This document shows positions 59,241-64,000 of a DNA stretch of 64,000 nucleotides, piece after piece. Positions within the stretch are counted from its first letter, which is position 1, and the number at the start of each line of letters is the position of its first letter. The stretch comes from Lineus longissimus. Lineage: Eukaryota > Nemertea > Pilidiophora > Heteronemertea > Lineidae. Under the pieces are notes generated by a model. The model worked only from the letters and a program-made list of their open reading frames with translations, did no database searches and was not told the origin of the DNA. The position numbers and the translations under genes are program-made. Location of the stretch: positions 13,146,109-13,210,108 of the forward strand of contig NC_088325.1 in assembly GCF_910592395.1 (NCBI RefSeq), given 5' to 3'.

Positions 59241-59270
59241 GTCTTTAAGAGCGTTTTCTTCTTGCGTTTT

Positions 59271-60593
59271 CATGACCGCGAAACATGGCCGATGCGTCTC
59301 TGGTGAACTTTTTAAAGTGGGTCAACTCTTTCCGCCTTATTAGAGGGGTCTACAAAGTGTATTCTTTTTGCAGAGTGTGTTGGCATGGACCTAGGGTTCT
59401 ACGAAGATATGCTTGCCGAGGCCAGCCAGTTTTTCGCGAAGGAAAAGAAGCCGTTTGGTGGCGTTAAACCACTGCTTAGTTTCAAGGTAGGGTTGATGAT
59501 AGGCATTGCCTGGAGGACGAGGTGGGATGCGTATTAAAGGACCCATACTGTGCAGTTGGTTAGCATAGCTGTATACATGATATACATTGTTGCTGATAAG
59601 AGATGGTAACTGGCTTTCTGATAACAGGGTCTTGATTACATAATTGGATCAAGGAAGTGATGATAGTCAGCTCAGGCCTAACCCCTCCCTCCCACACTCT
59701 CAGTAGGCAACCCCCCCCCCTCCATCCACCCATCCTACTTTTCTCAATTTTGTATTCACATCTTGACTTGATTCAAAGAGAATATTTTTAACTTGACAAT
59801 TGGGGGCCTGTCATTTGGGCATACATTATCATGAAATTTAAATTAATGACCCCTTCCTCCAAAAAATCCTCTGCTGGTAATTTGATATGAAAATTTCTTG
59901 AATGTGATAACCCTATTTTTGACAATCATCAAAATTGAGTAACATCTAAAAATTGATATGATTTGCTCTGAACATAATTTAATCAGTTCAAGTGTGCCTC
60001 TAATTGAATGTGATCAAGTTTCTGGTGAACATGATTGGTACCAAATTGCCTTTTGAGACAGGAAAATGCCAATTTCTGTTTCGAGTGTCTAGGACTTTAT
60101 TGTCAGAAGCTGATCTCTGTTGAAAAAAACCTGGTTTAATTCGAAAAAATAACTGATTGCTTTCTGTTTCAATTTGTGAATATTGACCCTATCAATTTAT
60201 TAAGTTTGTAGTATACTCAAAGTCACAAGTGTAAGGTCAAATATTTAATGTAGTATACTCAAATGTCACAAGTGTAAGGTCAAATATTTAATGCTGAATG
60301 CTGTGTACCGTTAATTATGCACCGGCCAGTATATTCTACCCGCTTGTCCCCTAGCCTTGTTTCGCACACATATAGATAATTCTAATGATCTTTTCAAAAT
60401 TTTGGGGGATTTTTGCGTTAATTTTTCACGAATTAATCGTATTTCCAGGCGGTGGTGCAGAGTGAGGAATGGAGCGCTGAGTTTGACAAACTAAGTAATG
60501 TGCTGAACCGTGATCGCGAGGCAAGCCCACAACCTCGATCGTCCATCCAGAAAGTTCCATCAATGAGCGACCTATCAGATGACAGCATTCTCG
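59271..60593 (+). CDS. unrecognised gene, 5' part only
   Basis: Two well-framed coding exons can be shown. The exon starting at 59374 after TTTTTGCAG and ending at 59486 (donor GTAGGG) encodes MDLGFYEDMLAEASQFFAKE and on to KPLLSFK. The next, 60449-60593, encodes AVVQSEEWSAEFDKLSNVLN, then a Ser/Pro-rich stretch with SMSDLSDDSILG, and ends in phase 1 with GTGAGT. Upstream coding is uncertain: ATGs at 59271 (MTAKHGRC) and 59285 (MADASLVNFLKW) can each join through weak donors, or translation may start at 59385. I do not recognise the protein; it looks like a soluble, Ser-rich regulatory or adaptor protein. Later exons are not resolved and probably lie beyond the window. Confidence 0.55.
59487..60448 (+). 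other. intron of the 59-kb gene
   Basis: Non-coding, AT-rich, with a C-run near 59.71 kb. A 41-bp direct repeat (TGTAGTATACTCAAA and following bases) occurs twice at 60208-60292. Confidence 0.5.
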
Positions 60594-60902
60594 GTGAGTC
60601 TCCTCAATTTTCTTTGATCAGGGTTTTAGTCATCTGGAACCTCATGGTCTATACCTCCTTTAAATGTGGCCAGGATATAAAGGGGCCATATGTATGCTAA
60701 TGTTTTGAATCTTGATGAGATACAAAAACCTTGGTGGTCAAGATGAGTCGCAGAGAGGACAACTATAGGCAACACTCGGAAGTTGCTAATTTTTGTCGCT
60801 AATTTTTGTCGCATCCAATTTAATTGCCTGTGTGTGATTGTCTTCATTGCGCCTTTCAGCTTTGAATGATTTTTTTTCCTCAAACGGTGTAGGCCTTTTT
60901 AA

Positions 60903-61009
60903 TACAGTAAAACCTCTCTATTAAGGACACCCAAGGGGCTGACAAGTGCTGTCCTTAATAGAGAGGTGTCCTGATTAGAGAGGTGTCCGCTAAAGGAGGT
61001 TCTACTGTA
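60903..61009. mobile_element. MITE family A, copy 5 (short form)
   Basis: TACAGTAAAACCTCTCTATT at the left, GGAGGTTCTACTGTA at the right; about 107 bp, lacking the central TTGGGACCAAAAC block. It is an internally deleted copy. Confidence 0.8.
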
Positions 61010-61668
61010 TAAGCATCATGGAAAGTGGTAAAGTTTTACTGTGACATCCATATGGGGAAAATACTGTCTAAAATAAAGATAAGGCTATAAGTTTTATTAA
61101 TTTCCACATGCTCTACCAGCCATTCGTAAAGCTTAGGCCTCGTTTTAGGCCTCGATATGTCTGAATCAAAATCGCAACCTACTTGGGGCCTCTTGAACTT
61201 TATCAATGCCGTGTGTATGAATGAGAATCTAAATTGATCACGTGACATGTAAAGAAAAAGTCGACCACATGCCCGATCTATCACGAAATAGCCTGACCCC
61301 ATTTCATTCAGAAATTTCTCCGGGGACGAAAATAACATGGGTACTGGGCAAGGTACTAAGCGTGCATGGTTCGCAGGCAGTGGAAGAGCTCTAGGTGAAT
61401 AAATTTGTCTTAACACCATATCAAACAATCTCTATTCTTATTCTGATATCAAATGTTAACCCTTGGTTATCACTTCCGTGGACTGCGTATTGTAATTTGC
61501 CATGATTTGTGTTGGTACAGAACTTCTAGATGAAACTAAATCAGATTAAGACAACTTACTTTAGGACGAGGGTCTAGGTCTAATTGTTGCAGCTTTCATG
61601 ACAAAACCATCAGGCTTGCAAGGCAGAAAACGTTTTTTTCAACCTGTATGAAAGTAAAAATCTGGAAC

Positions 61669-61836
61669 TACAGTAGAACCTCTCTTAGCGGACACCTCTC
61701 TAATAAGGACAACCTCTGTATTAAGGACAATAGTTTTGGTCCCAAATTGGTTATTTCCATTCAATCAGGACACCTCTCTATTAAGGACAGCACTTGTCAG
61801 TCCCTTGGGTGTCCTTAATAGAGAGGTTCTACTGTA
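61669..61836. mobile_element. MITE family A, copy 6
   Basis: TACAGTAGAACCTCTCTTAG at the left, GAGAGGTTCTACTGTA at the right, TA at both edges, with most of the family interior. Confidence 0.8.
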
Positions 61837-61908
61837 GTTAAAAGAGACCATTCAAGTAGCCTAACTCTACCATATTTGAAATGAATTATGGCTCAGTCAG
61901 AATCTTTA

Positions 61909-61933
61909 GGTGTCTGATGATGAAGATGCTTCC

Positions 61934-61975
<42 letters not shown>

Positions 61976-61976
61976 A
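61909..61976. repeat. GAT trinucleotide microsatellite
   Basis: A run of about fourteen GAT units follows GTGTCTGATGATGAAGATGC. On the plus strand it could be read as poly-Asp, but the phase does not fit the preceding exon directly, so it is listed as simple repeat. Confidence 0.75.
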
Positions 61977-62142
61977 TAATCCTATCCTTATTGTGGGTTT
62001 CTTTTAAACCTGTTATTATGTTAGCTCAATGCTGGAAAGGCTTGGAAAGTATGTACACACACTCCCAGATGGACGTTGGATACACCGATCATAACAAGTT
62101 AATTGATACCTAGTTTTTGCTCATCACATGTACTTGTGGAAG

Positions 62143-62324
62143 TACAGTAAAACCTCTCTTTTAAGGACACCCAAGGGACTGACAAGTGCTGTCCTTGATA
62201 GAGAGGTGTCCTGATTAGAGAGGTAAAATTGAATGAAAGCACCCAATTTGGGACCAAAACTAGTGTCCTTAATACAGAGGGTGTCCTTTATATTGCGGTG
62301 TCCGCTTAAGGAGGTTCTACTGTA
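62143..62324. mobile_element. MITE family A, copy 7
   Basis: TACAGTAAAACCTCTCTTTT at the left, GGAGGTTCTACTGTA at the right, complete interior including GGGACCAAAACTAGTGTCC. Confidence 0.8.
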
Positions 62325-64000
62325 TAAGAGTTTGAGAAAAGCTCTATTCTTATAACGAGGTGCTGATGAGTGTATCGCAGTAGTCAGAAGACGAGTTGCG
62401 TTCCTCAAATACTTCAAATGATTTCATCAAGTTTGGCTTTACTTAAAAGTTCCCGAGAGCAGAGGTTGATTGAGTGCAAATTATTGAGTTTTGCTGGGGA
62501 AAGTGAGATGACCTCCCACGCCGCGTAAAATATTTAAGAGAAAACGGTTAAAATTTCTCTGCTAATGACGCTAAAGAAGACTAATATTTATCAATTACGA
62601 CACAATTAGACAGATAGCCGCAGCAATATATTGGCGTATTTTAAATTATCGGTTACTTCCTGTCCAGGGAAGCTCGAAGGTATAGCCCGGCCACGTGTCC
62701 AAATATGGCGTAATGTATCGGGGAAAAAACTCTAATGAGCATTCATTGTATTGAATATCATTATCTCACCTGTTCGAAAATGTCAAAATCATAGGTAGAA
62801 AATTTTCGAAAACCGGCTCAAATTTAGCTTCCTAGTTTCAGAGATTCTCCTGGGAATTCGGTAATTTGCTACAGATTTTTACAAATGGTGCGTTATGTCT
62901 TAATTTTCGACGCCTTGCTGCTAATTTGAAAACATTCACGATAATGGGTTTTAGTACGATATTGCATCTGTTTGTGAATCCTATAAGTTTAGCATTCGGT
63001 TAACCAGGCAGTGTTTGCCGATTGTGGTCAGAACGTGGGAAAGTACCAACTATTTTTAGCCGTGATTATTACTTTAGGAATATTAATGACGGAATACTCA
63101 CACAGTAGATGATCACATACATAAACATCATCTATCATTTAAAGCACTGACATACATCTCATTACTATTTGTAATACCCGTTTATAGGAACCTTTAAAAA
63201 TCCTGATAGCAGTGGAATGATACCCGAGATTCTGAAAGAATTCTGAAAATTGAATTTTACAGGGTGTTAATGAAATTTTACTTTTTACAGTAGTTGTCAA
63301 TTTAAACTGCTTCAGATTGCTTTTTAGGTAAGATGACTTTCCTGAAGTTGTGACTTTTTCAGATGAATTTTTATCATCTTGCCAACAACATGGACATTTA
63401 TCATAACTTTCATATAAGGGGTTACAATTCTACCCCCTTGCCCTCCCATCAAAATGCATACATTGGACTACATGTAACAGTTAACTCTTCCCTCTGTTTG
63501 CCCTTCCTTGTACCCCCTAAATAAACATAAGTCAGGCCTATGTACCCTTGTTAACACTCGCACCCTGCAGGGCCTTTGGATAACTTTGATCCATGGTTAA
63601 TGACCTATGGACCTACTGATCCTTTTGTGTATCTTAAAATACCCTTATCACATCCCTTTGTCTCTCTAGTTTCTTCTTGTACGCATATTGCTAAGGAGTT
63701 TCGGTATTGTTGGCAAGGGGTTAATTCCATTTTAAGCTGTGAAAATTATTAAATTACTGTATAGTGATCCAGTTTTGTGTATCAATTGGGTAAAGTCTGA
63801 TCTGTGAAGTCAGGGTGACATTGGCTGATCAGCTACTTAAAGAGTTGACAAGGGTAATTAGCATAAATCAGTCGGGTAATTAGCATATTAGTTGTTTCTA
63901 ATCGCCGTATGAGTGAGAGCCAAAGTCTGGTGATCTTAGATTAGAAGATGGTTAATTGTGGCAGTATTAATGAGGAACAATTCTAATTTGAAGCATAAGT

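Larger units (their letters stand above)
60594..64000. other. probable intron of the 59-kb gene, repeats only
   Basis: I could place no further exon in phase with the one ending at 60593. It contains three MITE family A copies and a (GAT)n tract. The stretch from 62.33 kb to the window end is AT-rich with no recognisable feature. Confidence 0.4.

Noticed and set aside
61036-61428. Minus-strand open frame of about 130 codons
   Set aside because: No domain, no convincing start context, and it lies within a likely intron between MITE copies.
61910-62000. Poly-aspartate coding exon of the 59-kb gene
   Set aside because: Joined to the exon ending at 60593, the nearest acceptors give a stop or poly-Met; without an intermediate exon it is simply a GAT microsatellite.

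Overview
This window is animal nuclear DNA. Its genes are made of short exons with GT..AG introns, it has large AT-rich gene-poor stretches, and it carries many short dispersed repeats. The gene content (ERG/FLI-class ETS factor, neprilysin-class M13 peptidase, protoporphyrinogen oxidase, a C2H2 zinc-finger protein, a LAMTOR4-like exon) is bilaterian. The over-used palindromes TAGGCCTA and TACATGTA and the tRNA-derived SINE remind me of marine invertebrates, possibly a non-vertebrate deuterostome or a lophotrochozoan. The species cannot be fixed from this sequence.

Layout. 1-23.7 kb: no supportable gene; it holds several fold-back (MITE-like) elements (10.71-10.95, 11.95-12.17, 15.39-15.62 and 18.09-18.26 kb). 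23.7-26.4 kb (+): ETS transcription factor, four coding exons. 30.5-38.4 kb (+): M13 metallopeptidase, fourteen exons in one continuous reading frame, with a signal peptide. 40.5-44.7 kb (+): GPI-anchored protein joining a Ly6/uPAR three-finger domain to a thrombospondin type-1 repeat, seven exons. 50.8-46.0 kb (-): protoporphyrinogen oxidase, ten exons, tail-to-tail with the Ly6-TSP1 gene. 54.4-51.5 kb (-): zinc-finger gene with eight C2H2 fingers and a linker full of SUMO-consensus motifs. Its only recognisable upstream exon is a LAMTOR4-like N-terminus that joins it in frame. 54.4-56.0 kb: a roughly 690-bp tandem segmental duplication. 56.4-58.2 kb: three kinds of tandem repeat. 59.2 kb onward (+): start of an unrecognised gene that runs out of the window.

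The genes do not form one pathway. One is a haem-synthesis enzyme, two act at or outside the cell surface (M13 peptidase, Ly6-TSP1 protein) and two are nuclear regulators. From 43 to 62 kb there are seven copies of one TA-flanked MITE family, and none was noticed in the first 43 kb. A second, 122-bp palindromic MITE occurs twice, once ending 14 bp before a splice acceptor.

All exon joins were made by eye from splice consensus, phase and protein-family similarity; no alignment or RNA evidence was available. The observations most worth following are the LAMTOR4-like/zinc-finger join and the Ly6-TSP1 architecture.
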